From Planctomycetaceae bacterium (GTDB taxonomy: Bacteria > Planctomycetota > SZUA-567), in assembly GCA_021201355.1 (NCBI GenBank), contig JAJQFC010000088.1:1-33989 (forward strand): 33,989 nt of DNA, given 5' to 3'. A program made the translations under genes and the position numbers. How positions within the stretch are numbered: the stretch's first letter is position 1; every line of letters begins with the position of its first letter. Below, in pieces: positions 6,854 to 15,725 of this stretch. Below the pieces are notes generated by a model that made no database searches, was not told the origin of the DNA, and saw only the letters and a list, made by a program, of their open reading frames with translations.

Positions 6854-7963
6854 TTGGCTAATTTTAAATACGTCCAACTCGCAAACCGTATCCGGGAGGA
6901 GATTTACTCCGGATTACTGGCGCCAGGAAAACGTATTCCGACGGAAGAGCAGCTGTCGGAACGGTTTGCCGTGAGCCGGAATACCGTCCGGCAGGCCTTG
7001 AAAATGCTTGAGGAGGAAGGGTATCTCGCCGGCATACAGGGAAGCGGAACCTTTGTCTCGGCCGAGTTGCCGCGGCCGCCGAGGGCGCTCGAGCCACCCG
7101 CCGAAAAACGCATCGCAGTCGTTATGAACAACTTCGGAAGTTATATCTTCCCAAGCGTCCTTATGGGTATAAGCGACCAACTCTTTGAATCCGGCTATTC
7201 GCTTGTTCTCCGCATCGCCGGAAATCATATCGCGAAAGAGGAACAAATTCTCGTCGATGTTCTTCAGTCAAAAGTGGCCGGGCTCATTATCGAACCGGCC
7301 AGGGCCGCCTGGCCCCGGGCGAATTACGACCTGTACCGGGAAATCGAACGGAACATTCCCTGCGTCCTGACCCACAGCCGGCTGCCCGGCTTCCGGTTTT
7401 CCACCGTCGGCGTCAGCGATGTCGAAGGCGTTGCCCTTCTCGTCGACCACCTGGTGGCGAACGGACACCGGAATATCGCCGCCATCTGCAAGGCGGACGA
7501 GCAAACCGGCATGAACCGCTTCGTCGGATACACCGCAGGGCTCAGGCGGAACAACCTGGTCCTCAGGGAGAAGCATATACTCTGGTACGTGGACGACGAA
7601 AATGAAACCATGTTTACGCCGCAGAATGCCCACCGCGTCTTCGCCGTCCTCGAGGGGTGTACAGCGGTTGTTTGTTTTAACGACCAACTGGTGAACCACT
7701 TCTATCCATTTTTGGAACGAAACAACGTTCGCGTCCCTGAAGACATATCTGTGGTCGGATTTGACGATTCCATCGAACGAGCCGACATTAAACCTCTCAC
7801 CACGGTGGTCCACCCGAAAGAAAAACTTGGCCGGGCCGCCGCCAGGGCGCTCCTCGATCTTATACGCGATCCCGAAGCAGACGCATCCATGCAGTTTCCG
7901 CCCGAACTTGTTTTCCGGGAAACCGTTAAGAACCTTAAACTTCCCTGTGCGGCTGAAATGTAA
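6854..7963 (+). CDS. GntR/LacI fusion regulator (AraR type)
   Basis: This 369-residue regulator joins an N-terminal GntR winged helix to a C-terminal LacI-type sugar sensor, the AraR architecture. Residues 1-75 hold the winged helix (FKYVQLANRIREEIYSG, SERFAVSRNTVRQALKMLEEEGYL, GSGTFV). From about residue 90 comes the periplasmic-binding-like domain (KRIAVVMNN, GLIIEPA, VANGHRNIAAI, PEDISVVGFDDS). The start is a TTG at 6854 with GGAG seven nt upstream; there is no ATG in this frame near the start of the domain. It is closely related to the protein at 15726-16817, which also starts with TTG. It lies just after the first ABC operon and before the IolG operon, and may control either. Confidence 0.9.
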   Translation: MANFKYVQLANRIREEIYSGLLAPGKRIPTEEQLSERFAVSRNTVRQALKMLEEEGYLAGIQGSGTFVSAELPRPPRALEPPAEKRIAVVMNNFGSYIFPSVLMGISDQLFESGYSLVLRIAGNHIAKEEQILVDVLQSKVAGLIIEPARAAWPRANYDLYREIERNIPCVLTHSRLPGFRFSTVGVSDVEGVALLVDHLVANGHRNIAAICKADEQTGMNRFVGYTAGLRRNNLVLREKHILWYVDDENETMFTPQNAHRVFAVLEGCTAVVCFNDQLVNHFYPFLERNNVRVPEDISVVGFDDSIERADIKPLTTVVHPKEKLGRAAARALLDLIRDPEADASMQFPPELVFRETVKNLKLPCAAEM

Positions 7964-8095
7964 GAGCTGCAGCCCTGCCCCATACCGGCGTTGGTGAATA
8001 CAACGCTTGAACCCTTTATGTACGGCAGCATCGCGTGCAGTCCCTCCTCGATCCGCGTGCATTTTCACGACAAATCCAGGCGCTAGAACTGACTT

Positions 8096-8221
8096 TTAAG
8101 TACCTATGGTCACTTAATTGATAAATTAAGACATTGCATCTTTTTTCTGTACAACCACTTACATAAATTTCGAGTATTTAATGAATTTTTTTAGTGCAAA
8201 TTCAGCGTAATGTGGCATAAT
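8096..8221. promoter_or_regulatory. Operator-like palindromes and extended -10 upstream of the IolG operon
   Basis: The 443-bp gap 7964-8406 has no gene I can support. It holds two linked inverted repeats: TTAAGT-N10-ACTTAA (8096-8117) and CTTAATT-N4-AATTAAG (8113-8130). About 80 bp further is TGG-CATAAT (8213-8221), an extended -10 element. A start near 8228 would give a leader of about 180 nt before the ATG at 8407. No convincing -35 is present, in keeping with an extended -10 promoter. The neighbouring fused regulators are the obvious candidates to bind here. Confidence 0.4.
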
Positions 8222-8406
8222 GAAAATGTAATTTATTCCTGCGCCATTCCTAATCCTGGTTGCCGCCGCTGCCTTTGCTGGTGATTGTTCCTATTCCCGT
8301 TTGCGGCTTGCCCCTGCGTTTACTGCCTATTCATTTATCAATGACGTCCCTTGTTGTGTGCACAAGACCTTCTTTGTTCATCTTTTGACCATTTTGGGGT
8401 ACTACT

Positions 8407-9420
8407 ATGACGAAAAAGCTTTCCGTTGGCATCATCGGCGCCGGGCGCATTGCCTCCGTGCACGTTCAGAGCCTCGCCGCCATCCCCGAAGTCCACATCG
8501 CCGCCATTGCCGATATTGTCCTCCCTTCCGCCCAAGCCTACGCCGATCAATTCGGCATCGCCAAGGTCTATGACGACTACCGGAAAATCATCGACGATCC
8601 GGCCATCGACGCCGTCTATATCATTTCCTCCACCGATACCCACACGGAAATCATGACAGCGGCGGCGCAGGCGAAAAAGCATATCTTCTGCGAAAAACCC
8701 ATCGCCCTCGATCTGAAAGAAATCGATACGGTCCTGGACGTTGTCAAAAAGAGCGGCGTTACCCTCATGGTCGGCTTCAACCGGCGCTACGACGCCGGCA
8801 ACATGGAGCTCCGCAAGGCAGTGATGGACGGCAGTATCGGCACGCCGGAAATGTGCATCATCAACAGCCGCGATCCGGCGCCGCCGCCCATGGAATACGT
8901 CAAGGTCTCCGGCGGCATCTTCCTCGACATGATGATCCACGACTTCGACCTGGCCCGTTACCTTCTGGACGACGAGCCGGAAGAAATTTTCGCCCAGGGC
9001 GCCTGCCTCATTGAACCGGAAATCGGCAAGTTCGGCGATTATGACACCGCCATGGTGACTATCCGCTTCAAAAAAGGCGCGCTCTGCCACATCGACAACA
9101 GCCGCCGCGCCGTTTACGGCTACGACCAGCGCGCCGAAGTCTTTGGCGAAAAAGGCAAGGTCTATACCGCCAATATCCACGAGAACAACGCGGTCAAGGT
9201 CTCCGTCGGCGGGTACAGCCAGCCGCCCATCCAGAACTTTTTCCTCGAACGCTATCTCGACGCCTACCGGCGGGAGGCGAAGTGGTTCGTCGACTGCGTC
9301 ACAAAGGGCGAAAAACCGCTGGCGGGCGGGCTCGACGGCAAGGTATCCGTCTGCATGGGCTATGCCGCCATCAAGTCGGCCAAGGAACATCGTCCGGTTC
9401 TCCTGAGTGAAATTTGCTAG
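8407..9420 (+). CDS. iolG: Inositol 2-dehydrogenase-like Gfo/Idh/MocA oxidoreductase
   Basis: This 337-residue NAD-dependent dehydrogenase probably oxidises a ring hydroxyl of an inositol or pyranose to a ketone. The N-terminal Rossmann domain has GAGRIA (11-16). The EKP motif gives K97. The catalytic pair of the IolG branch is visible as D174 and H178 in GGIFLDMMIHDFD, matching the spacing in Bacillus IolG. The C-terminal part is a normal beta-sheet domain. It opens an operon with a second Gfo/Idh/MocA enzyme, a TIM-barrel epimerase and a ribose-type ABC importer, so it likely acts on the imported compound. myo-Inositol is the best-known substrate of such proteins, but a glucoside or hexose 3-dehydrogenase role is equally compatible with the neighbours. 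Confidence 0.82.
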   Translation: MTKKLSVGIIGAGRIASVHVQSLAAIPEVHIAAIADIVLPSAQAYADQFGIAKVYDDYRKIIDDPAIDAVYIISSTDTHTEIMTAAAQAKKHIFCEKPIALDLKEIDTVLDVVKKSGVTLMVGFNRRYDAGNMELRKAVMDGSIGTPEMCIINSRDPAPPPMEYVKVSGGIFLDMMIHDFDLARYLLDDEPEEIFAQGACLIEPEIGKFGDYDTAMVTIRFKKGALCHIDNSRRAVYGYDQRAEVFGEKGKVYTANIHENNAVKVSVGGYSQPPIQNFFLERYLDAYRREAKWFVDCVTKGEKPLAGGLDGKVSVCMGYAAIKSAKEHRPVLLSEIC

Positions 9421-9425
9421 CGCGC

Positions 9426-9482
9426 CCGAAATAGGAAAGCGCTTCGCGCGTCGGCCAGGCGCGTCCCCCCGCGCTGTTTCGG
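9426..9482 (+). other. Intercistronic stem-loop
   Basis: CCGAAA (9426-9431) pairs with TTTCGG (9477-9482) and AGCGC (9438-9442) with GCGCT (9471-9475). The nested pairing lies between the two dehydrogenase genes with no T-tract. Weak, and it may be chance in GC-rich DNA. Confidence 0.3.
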
Positions 9483-9570
9483 CAGTCAAATCGCCAAGTG
9501 GGCGCCGCCATCATGAGGCCGCGTGAAAATCAGACACAATGTCAAACGACCACATTCTGGAGACTTGTTC

Positions 9571-10752
9571 ATGAGTGCAGACATCAATGATCGCCAGCTC
9601 CGCATGGCCATGATCGGCGGCGGTCCCGGTTCGGGTATCGGCGACATCCACCGCAAGGCCGCCCGCATGGACGGGCAGATCGCCCTGGTGGCCGGGGCGT
9701 TTTCGACCAACCCGGAAAAGAACCGGGAACAGGGAAAGATGCAGTTCGTCGACCCGTCCCGGGTGTACGATTCCTGGAAGGACATGCTGGACCGGGAAGC
9801 GGCGCTGCCGCCGGACAAGCGGCCCGACATCGTCAGTATCGTGACGCCGAACCATGTTCATTTCGCGCCGGCGAAGATGGCGTTGGAAAAGGGCTTCCAC
9901 GTCATTATGGACAAGCCGATGACGCTGAACGTGGACGAGGCGCTGGAGCTCCGGGACGTCGTCCGGAAAACCGGCGGGGTCCTCGCCGTCACCCACGCCT
10001 TCGCCACCAACGCCATGGTCAAGTGCGCCCGCGACCTGGTGCGGCAGGGAAAACTCGGGAAACTCCGGAAAATCGTGGTCGAATACCCGCAGGGCTGGCT
10101 CCATGCCCTTATCGAAAAAGACAATCATAAACAGGCGTCGTGGCGCACCGATCCAAAGCTGGCCGGCGCCGGCTGCATCGGCGACATCGGCGTTCACGCC
10201 TCGCACCTGTCCGAAACCGTCACCGGCCTCCGGGTGATCGCCGTGGCGGCCGACGCCGCCGCCGTCGTCGAAGGCCGGACCATAGACGACGACTTCACGG
10301 CCCTGGCGCGCTGGGAAGGCGGCGTCCGCGGTTCCATCGAGGCCAGCCAGATTTCCTTCGGCGAAGGAAACGGCCTCGCCATCCGCGTCTACGGCGACAA
10401 GGCCGGGCTTGAATGGCGTTTCGACAACATGGACTTTCTCATAATTAAATATCAGGACCAGCCCTGGGAAAAATGGGCGCGAGGCAGCACCTACGTGGCC
10501 GAAGCCAGCCCCTCCGCCGCACAGGTCACCCGGTGCGACAAGTACCACGCCGAAGGCTATATCGAAGGTTTCGCCAATATCTACCTCAACTTCGCGAAAA
10601 CTGTTCGGGCGGTCATCGCCGGCCGAAAGCCGTCCGAACTGGATCTGGACTTCCCCAATGTTCTGGACGGAGTGCGCGGCATGGCCTTCATCGACGCCAT
10701 GCTCAAGTCGTCGGCCAATGGGGGAGCCTGGACCGACGTGGCCCAATATTGA
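9571..10752 (+). CDS. Gfo/Idh/MocA-family oxidoreductase (sugar/polyol dehydrogenase)
   Basis: This is a 393-residue NAD(P)-dependent dehydrogenase of the larger Gfo/Idh/MocA branch. The Rossmann start carries GGGPGSGIGDIH (17-27), with the usual insertion for this branch. The EKP motif reads DKP with K115, and D205 and H209 (GDIGVHASH) form the expected catalytic D-x3-H pair. A ribosome site GGAG sits eight nt before the ATG at 9571; an in-frame ATG at 9523 would only add unconserved residues. It lies between the IolG-like gene and a TIM-barrel gene, with gaps of 150 and 36 nt. A set of two ketone-forming dehydrogenases and one epimerase suggests oxidation, epimerisation and reduction of a sugar ring. 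Exact substrate not readable. Confidence 0.85.
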   Translation: MSADINDRQLRMAMIGGGPGSGIGDIHRKAARMDGQIALVAGAFSTNPEKNREQGKMQFVDPSRVYDSWKDMLDREAALPPDKRPDIVSIVTPNHVHFAPAKMALEKGFHVIMDKPMTLNVDEALELRDVVRKTGGVLAVTHAFATNAMVKCARDLVRQGKLGKLRKIVVEYPQGWLHALIEKDNHKQASWRTDPKLAGAGCIGDIGVHASHLSETVTGLRVIAVAADAAAVVEGRTIDDDFTALARWEGGVRGSIEASQISFGEGNGLAIRVYGDKAGLEWRFDNMDFLIIKYQDQPWEKWARGSTYVAEASPSAAQVTRCDKYHAEGYIEGFANIYLNFAKTVRAVIAGRKPSELDLDFPNVLDGVRGMAFIDAMLKSSANGGAWTDVAQY

Positions 10753-10788
10753 AATACTCTCAGCACCGTACGTGAGAAGGAGTCGATA

Positions 10789-11613
10789 ATGAGCGGGTTT
10801 AAATTGGGAATTTGTGAATGGGCCTTTCCCCTGCCCGGCCCGGCCGGTTTAAAAATCGCCGCCGAACTCGGGTTGCAGGGAATGGAACTGGATTTCGGCG
10901 ATTACGAGAAAGGCTTTCCCCTTTCCAACTCCCGTATCCAGGACCACTACCTCGAATGCGGCGCCAAGCACAACATTGAATTTCCTTCCATCGCCTTCAA
11001 TGCCCTGTGCGCCCACGGCCTGTCGAAGCCGATGGAAAGCGTGGACGGCATGATCGCCATGGAATGCCTGAAGAAAGGCATCGTGGCGGCGGCGGCCATG
11101 AAGATCCCCGTCGTCCAGCTGCCGAGTTTTGAAAACGGCGCGATCAACTCCGAAGCCGAATTCCGGAATACCTGCGAAAAACTCCGGTTCGCCTGCCGGC
11201 TCGCCGGCGAACACGGGCTGATCGTCTCGTCTGAAAACAACCTGTCTCCGGAAGAGACGGACCGCATGGTCGCCGAAGTGGCGGCCGACAACTTCCGCAT
11301 TTTCTTCGACACGCAGAACTACCTTTTGAATCGCGGCTATTCCCAGCCCGATGTTCTCCGCCGCATTCACCGTCACATTGTCCAACTGCACATCAAGGAC
11401 GGCTACAACGGCCATCTCAGTTCCTCCCTTCTCGGGCAGGGCGACGCGCTGTTCGCCGAATCGGCACAGATCATCAACGACGTACACCCTTGCGAATGGC
11501 TGATTCTCGAGAATTACTACAATGTCAAGCCGCTCAGTGAACTTCATCCCGATCCCTTTGAACTTCTCGCGCGCGATATCGCCATCGCCAACTCATTCTT
11601 CTCCTTTAAATAA
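10789..11613 (+). CDS. TIM-barrel sugar isomerase/epimerase
   Basis: This 274-residue protein of the xylose-isomerase-like TIM-barrel superfamily (AP endonuclease 2 fold) is a metal-dependent isomerase or epimerase acting on keto sugars. The four metal ligands are visible at the expected strands: E149 (SSENN), D174 (FFDTQN), H201 (QLHIKDG) and E241 (ILENYY). The LLGQGD motif (214-219) is typical of IolE and YcjR-like enzymes. A strong ribosome site (AAGGAG) precedes the ATG, 36 nt after the second dehydrogenase. By analogy with the E. coli ycj cluster, where YcjR epimerises a 3-keto-glycoside, it could act on the ketone made by its neighbours. Keto-inositol processing is the alternative. Confidence 0.82.
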   Translation: MSGFKLGICEWAFPLPGPAGLKIAAELGLQGMELDFGDYEKGFPLSNSRIQDHYLECGAKHNIEFPSIAFNALCAHGLSKPMESVDGMIAMECLKKGIVAAAAMKIPVVQLPSFENGAINSEAEFRNTCEKLRFACRLAGEHGLIVSSENNLSPEETDRMVAEVAADNFRIFFDTQNYLLNRGYSQPDVLRRIHRHIVQLHIKDGYNGHLSSSLLGQGDALFAESAQIINDVHPCEWLILENYYNVKPLSELHPDPFELLARDIAIANSFFSFK

Positions 11614-11639
11614 GCGTTCTCCATGGTTTGGCCGCGACG

Positions 11640-11708
11640 CCGCGTCGGCTTCAGGCATACCCCTTCCCCTCAGGTACTCGGGGTATGCCGTCTCGAAGCC
11701 GGACGCGG
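11640..11708 (+). other. Long imperfect hairpin between the epimerase and binding-protein genes
   Basis: Three successive stems stack: CCGCGT (11640-11645) with ACGCGG (11703-11708), CGGCTTC (11646-11652) with GAAGCCG (11695-11701), and GGCATACCCC (11654-11663) with GGGGTATGCC (11680-11689). That is 23 pairs with a 16-nt loop and one asymmetric internal loop. No T-tract follows. A smaller hairpin, TGGCCG-TCC-CGGCCA, is at 11761-11775. The 248-bp gap holds no gene. Confidence 0.6.
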
Positions 11709-11861
11709 GTCGGGCCGAACATGAACGCGATACCACCGCCGTGGCTCCGCCTACGCATCGTGGCCGTCCCGGCCACCGTCCGTCACGGCCGGCAACCCGC
11801 AAGTGACTGTTCCTCTTCCGGGGATTGAACCATTTCTTGTGTTTTAACGAGGAGATGAATT

Positions 11862-12821
11862 ATGCGTAAAGGTCTTACTCTTGTTATGGCTCCGTGCATC
11901 GCGGCGCTTTTTGTCCTTACCTTCGCCTACCAGGCCGTCGCCGGTGAAGTCACCGCGTCGAACTTCAAGGTCGGGGTGATCATGAAGTCGTTCGACGAAT
12001 TCCAGAACGCGGTCATCGAAGGCGCGGAAGCGGCGTGCAGGGAACTCGGCCTCGAAATCATGGCCACCGCCCCCGACGCGGAAACGGAAGCGGCGCGCCA
12101 GGTGGAAATGATCGAGGATATGGTGACGGGCGGGGTCAATGTACTTCTCATCGCGCCGACCCTTCTCGATACCGTCAGCGAGCCGCTGACCCGCGCCATC
12201 GACAAGGGCATGAAGGTTATCTTCGTCGACTTCTCCGATCACAGCGCCTTCCCCGCCATGCTTTTCGCCATCGGCACCGGCAACTACAACGCCGCCGAAA
12301 CGATGGCCAAGCACTACCTGACCTATTTCGACGATCCGAAAAACTCCTCGGTCGCCATCGTCCGCGGTCTCCTCGGCGCCGAAAACCACAACCAGCGCAC
12401 CCAGGGCTTCGTCGACGTGATGGAAGCGGCGGGCGTCACCATCCTGGACATCCAGGACGCCGGCAACAGCGCCGACCGCGCCGCCACCCTTGTGGAAAAC
12501 TGGATGCAGAAATACGGCGTCGACGGCCTGAACGCCATTATCGCCACCTCCGACTCCCAGGCCCTCGGCGTGATGTCGGCCGTCATCAACGCCGGTGCCC
12601 TCGGCAAAGTCATGACCCAGGGCTTCGACGGCAACACCGCCATCATCGAAGCCGTCCGCGACGGCCAGATGACCTTCACCGGCGCCCAGCGTCCCTACAA
12701 GATCGGCTACGACGCCGTCATGCTGGCCCGCGACTACCTGTCCGGCAAAAAGCTCGACACCTACTACGACACCGGCGTCGACATCATCACCAAGGAAAAC
12801 GCCAACGATTTCCTGAAATAA
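11862..12821 (+). CDS. Ribose-type periplasmic sugar/polyol-binding protein
   Basis: This 319-residue soluble binding protein serves the second ABC importer. A Sec signal peptide covers about residues 1-27, ending QAVA before GEV, with no lipobox. The mature domain starts NFKVGVIMKSFDEFQNAVIEGAEAA, the first strand and helix of the RbsB fold. Later landmarks are VNVLLIAPT, AIGTGNYNAAETM, ATSDSQALGVMSA and TQGFDGNTAII. A clear GAGGAG ribosome site precedes the ATG. The gene follows two dehydrogenases and an epimerase and precedes the ATPase and permease genes, so its ligand is probably the substrate of those enzymes, such as an inositol or an unusual hexoside. Distinct from, but paralogous to, the protein at 3048. 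Confidence 0.92.
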   Translation: MRKGLTLVMAPCIAALFVLTFAYQAVAGEVTASNFKVGVIMKSFDEFQNAVIEGAEAACRELGLEIMATAPDAETEAARQVEMIEDMVTGGVNVLLIAPTLLDTVSEPLTRAIDKGMKVIFVDFSDHSAFPAMLFAIGTGNYNAAETMAKHYLTYFDDPKNSSVAIVRGLLGAENHNQRTQGFVDVMEAAGVTILDIQDAGNSADRAATLVENWMQKYGVDGLNAIIATSDSQALGVMSAVINAGALGKVMTQGFDGNTAIIEAVRDGQMTFTGAQRPYKIGYDAVMLARDYLSGKKLDTYYDTGVDIITKENANDFLK

Positions 12822-12853
12822 CCGCGCCCGACCCGCAGTGGCGGGGGCATAGT

Positions 12854-12890
12854 GGAAAATGCCGCGGACCAGCGGTTTCGCGGCATTTCC
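12854..12890 (+). other. Stem-loop after the second binding-protein gene
   Basis: The arm at 12854-12866 (GGAAAATGCCGCG) pairs with CGCGGCATTTCC (12879-12890), 12 pairs with one bulged A and a 12-nt loop. There is no T-tract. It lies in the 253-bp gap between binding protein and ATPase, where the rest shows no gene. Confidence 0.6.
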
Positions 12891-13074
12891 GCTCGCGTTG
12901 CGTCCAAGAACATTGCCGAAATATCGTGCATGCCCGAGTACGCCCCACCCCTTCTTGTTGCGCCTACACATTCCCATCGCCGGGCTTATTCCTGAGCATT
13001 CAATCAAACCCGCGCCCAAACTTCACCATTCACGAATTTTCTGACAATGCCATAGCTGTCGGAAGGAGCATATC

Positions 13075-14592
13075 TTGGGAGAGATAATCGCGGAACTGAA
13101 GAACATTTATAAGGTTTTTCCCGGCGCCACCGCCTTGAAAAACATGGCGCTGCAACTTCGGGCCGGCGAGATTCACGGCCTTATTGGAGAAAACGGCGCC
13201 GGCAAGTCCACCTTGATTAAAGTCCTCACAGGCGTCCACAAGCCGGATGGCGGCGAAATTTTCATCCGGGGCGAAAAGACAAAACTGGACGGCCCGCTCG
13301 ATGCCAAATACAAGGGCATCAGCTGCGTTTACCAGGAACTGAACATTGTCAAGGAGATGTCCGTCGCCGACAACCTGTTCCTCGGCAATTTCACACGGAA
13401 GCCAAATTCCCGCATTCTGGATTATGACACCATGAATGCCACGACCCGGGACATCATGAAGTCGATGAACCAGGACGTCGACCCCACCGTCAAGTGCGGC
13501 CTCCTCGGCATGGGCCAGCAGCAGATGGTGGAAATCGGCAAGGCCATTCTCCAGAAGGCTAAGGTTCTCATTCTGGACGAACCGACGTCGAGTCTTGGCG
13601 AACAGGAAGTCAAAGAATTATTCACCATCCTGAGAAAACTCAGGGAGGACGGGCTGGCCATTCTCTACGTGTCCCACCGCCTCGAAGAATTGTTCGAGAT
13701 GTGCGATACGGTGACGGTGATGCGGGACGCCAAGCACATCATTACCGCGCCCATGAACAGCATGACGAAGGACGACCTCATCACCCACATGGTCGGCCGG
13801 TCCCTCAACAACCTGTTCCCGAAACAGGACACGACGCCCGGTCAGGTCGCCCTCGAAGTCGCCAACCTCACCAGTCGCGGCCGGTTCAAGGACATCAGCT
13901 TCACGGCACGGCGCGGCGAAATCCTCGGATTCGCCGGACTGGTCGGGGCCGGAAGAACCGAATTGTTCCGCGCCATCTTCGGCGCCGATCCCATCGACTC
14001 CGGAAAAATTCTCATTAACGGCCAGCCGGTCAAGATTCGCGTGCCCAAGGACGCCATCGAACACGGCATCGCCCTTCTCACCGAAGACCGGAAAGTCCAG
14101 GGCCTTGTCCTCGCCCAATCGGTGGAACAGAATATTTCCCTCGCCACCCTCAAGGCCACCAGCCACCGGGGATTCCTTAACATTAAATTGATGGAGAGCA
14201 AGAGCAACAAATCGGTGCGGCTTCTCAACATCAAGACGCCCTCCATCCATTCCACCGTCAGCCAGCTGAGCGGCGGCAACCAGCAGAAGGTGGTTATCGG
14301 CAAGTGGACAAACGCGGAAATGGACATTTACGTCTTCGACGAACCGACGCGCGGCATCGACGTCGGCGCGAAAATCGAGGTCTATAACGCCATGAACCGG
14401 CTCCTGTCCGCCGGCAAGTGCGTCATCATGATCTCGTCCGAATTGCCGGAGCTCCTTGGCATGTGCGACAAACTCATCGTCATGCGGCGCGGACGGATCA
14501 CCGCCACCATGACCAAGAACGACCCGTGCTTTAATCAGGAAGATATTATGAAGGCAGCCTGGGGAGGAGTGATTACCAATGAAGCAATCTAA
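13075..14592 (+). CDS. Ribose-type sugar ABC transporter ATPase (RbsA/MglA family)
   Basis: This 505-residue tandem ATPase drives the second importer. Domain 1 has Walker A GENGAGKST (about 39-47), a YQELNIV Q-loop, GMGQQQMVEIGKA as signature region and VLILDEPTSSL as Walker B. Domain 2 has the family's degenerate P-loop GLVGAGRTE, LSGGNQQK and VFDEPTRGIDVGAK. Unlike the first ATPase, there is no duplication after GIDVGAK, where the sequence runs on IEVYNAMNRLL. The start is TTG at 13075 with GGAAGGAG upstream; no better ATG exists. The 3' end overlaps the permease start by 14 nt, a sign of translational coupling. Confidence 0.93.
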   Translation: MGEIIAELKNIYKVFPGATALKNMALQLRAGEIHGLIGENGAGKSTLIKVLTGVHKPDGGEIFIRGEKTKLDGPLDAKYKGISCVYQELNIVKEMSVADNLFLGNFTRKPNSRILDYDTMNATTRDIMKSMNQDVDPTVKCGLLGMGQQQMVEIGKAILQKAKVLILDEPTSSLGEQEVKELFTILRKLREDGLAILYVSHRLEELFEMCDTVTVMRDAKHIITAPMNSMTKDDLITHMVGRSLNNLFPKQDTTPGQVALEVANLTSRGRFKDISFTARRGEILGFAGLVGAGRTELFRAIFGADPIDSGKILINGQPVKIRVPKDAIEHGIALLTEDRKVQGLVLAQSVEQNISLATLKATSHRGFLNIKLMESKSNKSVRLLNIKTPSIHSTVSQLSGGNQQKVVIGKWTNAEMDIYVFDEPTRGIDVGAKIEVYNAMNRLLSAGKCVIMISSELPELLGMCDKLIVMRRGRITATMTKNDPCFNQEDIMKAAWGGVITNEAI

Positions 14593-15589
14593 AACCAAAA
14601 AGTCGATGCCGGCGTGGTTCGGCCCCTTGATGGCCCTGATCATACTCACCGCCATCCTCGCCGTGGTGACGGACCGTTTCATCTACCACGACAATATCAT
14701 GAATGTATTGCGGCAGTCATCCATCAACGCCCTGGTGGCGCTCGGAATGCTGTTCGTCCTCCTGACCGGCGGCATCGACCTGTCCGTCGGTTCCGTGGTG
14801 GCCCTGTCCGCCTGCGTCATGGCCGTCGTCACAAAGGCGACCGGCATCACCTCGGCCATCGTCCTTATTCCCGTCGGCCTCCTCTGCGGCGTGCTGGTCG
14901 GCACCATTAACGGCCTCCTCTTCACCAAGGCCAAACTGCCCCACCCGTTCGTCTCCACCCTCGGCATGATGATGATGCTCCGGGGCGTCTGCCTCCTCAT
15001 CACCGGCGCCAGGCCCATCACCGGCTTCAGCGGTTCGGTCCTCTGGCTCGGCCGCGCCAATTTCATATTCCCGATATGTTTCATTCTCGTCATCATTATG
15101 TGCATCCTCTACTCGATTCTTCTTAACCGGACCACCCTCGGGCGGCAAATCTATGCCGTCGGCGGCAACAAGGAAGCGGCGCGCCTGTCCGGTATCGATG
15201 TCGACAAGACCGTGTGCTTCGTCTACATCGTGTCCGGGTTCATGGCCGCCCTCGCCGGCATCGTCCTTCTCGGCCGGATCAGCACCGCCTACGCCCTGTC
15301 CGGCGACAAGTACGAAATGGACGCCATCGCGGCGTGCGTCATCGGCGGCGCGTCGTTCAACGGCGGCGTCGGCACAGTCCTCGGGACGCTTATCGGCGCC
15401 ATGATGATCGGCGTTCTCCGGAACGGGCTTAACCTCCTTGGGGCGAAATCCGACGTCACCCAGGTGGTTATTGGCGCGGTAATCATCCTCGCCGTCTACA
15501 TCGACGTCATGCGGGCGAGAGCCGCGTACAACCTCGAACGCAACGAACAGGCCAGAGCCATGGAAGCCGAAGAAGCGCAGCAGGCCTGA
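14579..15589 (+). CDS. Ribose-type sugar ABC transporter permease (RbsC family)
   Basis: This 336-residue integral membrane protein forms the channel of the second importer. It has the usual eight to ten hydrophobic segments and the family motifs GGIDLSVGSV (about 63-72), LPHPFVSTLGMMMMLRG, GRQIYAVGGNKEAARLSGI (the cytoplasmic coupling region) and ACVIGGASFNGGVGTVLGT. The N-terminus before the first membrane segment is intact, unlike the first permease at 5592. A GGGAGGAG ribosome site inside the ATPase gene precedes the ATG. It is the last gene of the operon, with a strong terminator 29 nt after its stop. Confidence 0.93.
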   Translation: MKQSKTKKSMPAWFGPLMALIILTAILAVVTDRFIYHDNIMNVLRQSSINALVALGMLFVLLTGGIDLSVGSVVALSACVMAVVTKATGITSAIVLIPVGLLCGVLVGTINGLLFTKAKLPHPFVSTLGMMMMLRGVCLLITGARPITGFSGSVLWLGRANFIFPICFILVIIMCILYSILLNRTTLGRQIYAVGGNKEAARLSGIDVDKTVCFVYIVSGFMAALAGIVLLGRISTAYALSGDKYEMDAIAACVIGGASFNGGVGTVLGTLIGAMMIGVLRNGLNLLGAKSDVTQVVIGAVIILAVYIDVMRARAAYNLERNEQARAMEAEEAQQA

Positions 15590-15617
15590 TGCGGAAATAT
15601 GGTACATGTCAAAGTCG

Positions 15618-15660
15618 CGCCCCCTCAACCGTCGTCACGGGAGGGGGCGTTATTTTTCTT
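15618..15660 (+). terminator. Intrinsic terminator of the IolG-ABC operon
   Basis: CGCCCCCTC (15618-15626) pairs perfectly with GAGGGGGCG (15641-15649), followed by TTATTTTTCTTT. It lies 29 nt after the permease stop and before the convergent regulator gene. Confidence 0.9.
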
Positions 15661-15725
15661 TATTCGTCTTTTACCGGCCCCGCCCGACAGTGAAGAAATG
15701 CTTCTCAAAATATTCGGAATGGCCG

